From Pseudoneurospora amorphoporcata (taxonomy: Eukaryota; Ascomycota; Sordariomycetes; Sordariales; Sordariaceae), in assembly GCA_033297205.1 (NCBI GenBank), contig MU859346.1, positions 1-30,830 on the forward strand: DNA of 30,830 nt, in the 5' to 3' direction. The notes beneath the pieces are model-generated. The model worked only from the letters and a program-made list of their open reading frames with translations, had not been told where the DNA came from and made no database searches. The position numbers and the translations under genes are program-made. This document shows positions 30,686 through 30,830 of the stretch, piece after piece (the first letter of the stretch is position 1; each line of letters begins with the position of its first letter).

Positions 30686-30830
30686 TTACCTACCTACGGT
30701 ATCTACCTATCTATCTACCTACCTACCTACGGTATCTACCTACCTACCTACCTACCTACCTACCTACCTACCTACCTACCTACCTACCTACCTACCTACC
30801 TACCTACCTACCTACCTACCTACCTACCTA
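30686..30830. repeat. (TACC)n tetranucleotide array at the right edge
   Basis: A long TACC/CTAC array runs to the last base, with CGGTATCTACC interruptions near 30697 and 30731 and a short CTAT run between them. Beyond about 30736 it is uninterrupted. Its true length is unknown. Confidence 0.95.

Noticed and set aside
1..30830. tRNA or dispersed 5S rRNA genes
   Set aside because: Scanning intergenic DNA by eye for TpsiC-like GGTTCGA and the 5S internal control region found nothing; a tRNAscan or Rfam run would settle it.

Overview
The window is nuclear DNA of a filamentous ascomycete, most likely from the Sordariaceae (Sordaria/Neurospora lineage). The evidence is short introns (mostly 50-130 nt) with GTRNGY donors and CTAAC/CTGAC branch points, start contexts of the CAMMATG type, GC-rich third positions, long homopolymeric amino-acid tracts (Asn, Gly, Pro-Ala), abundant microsatellites, and close matches to known sordariomycete proteins. 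The genus is inferred from protein character, not from a database search.

Layout, left to right. (1) 1-1202 (+): 3' part of an actin-related protein, probably dynactin Arp10/Arp11. (2) 4187-7061 (+): a 937-aa mostly disordered protein behind a very long leader, with an N-terminal motif resembling eIF4E-binding proteins. (3) 7802-9931 (-): a type II membrane protein resembling GT-A/GT32 glycosyltransferases. (4) 10553-13282 (-): an ARS-binding-protein-2 (Abp2) family protein. (5) 14616-15826 (+): a PMP47/Ant1-type peroxisomal carrier, three exons. (6) 16939-20065 (-): the NatC auxiliary subunit Mak10/NAA35, five exons. (7) 20848-21976 (-): the 78-aa ATP synthase epsilon subunit, three short exons separated by large introns. 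(8) 22843-24430 (-): cytochrome bc1 core protein 2 (QCR2), four exons, one GC-AG intron. (9) 25556-27611 (+): RNA polymerase III subunit RPC82, four exons with a 9-nt first coding exon. (10) 28455-29894 (+): the mitochondrial GTP/GDP carrier GGC1, four exons. The spliced models were built by hand from splice signals plus protein homology, and every junction keeps frame.

The right half is rich in mitochondrial and organelle genes (ATP15, QCR2, GGC1, plus the peroxisomal ATP carrier). All are housekeeping genes. I see no secondary-metabolite cluster, transposon, RIP-mutated relic, tRNA, 5S rRNA or viral insertion. Both ends of the window lie inside microsatellites ((AAC)n on the left, (TACC)n on the right), as expected of a contig broken at simple repeats.

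I found no clear undescribed multi-gene system. The items most worth a second look are: a pair of mutually complementary GGGGCC/CCCCGG tracts in the Abp2 gene; the long in-frame open leader and eIF4E-binding-like motif of the 937-aa protein; a coding-like stretch in the PMP47 reading frame past its stop; the GC-AG intron of QCR2; and the 651-nt first intron of ATP15.
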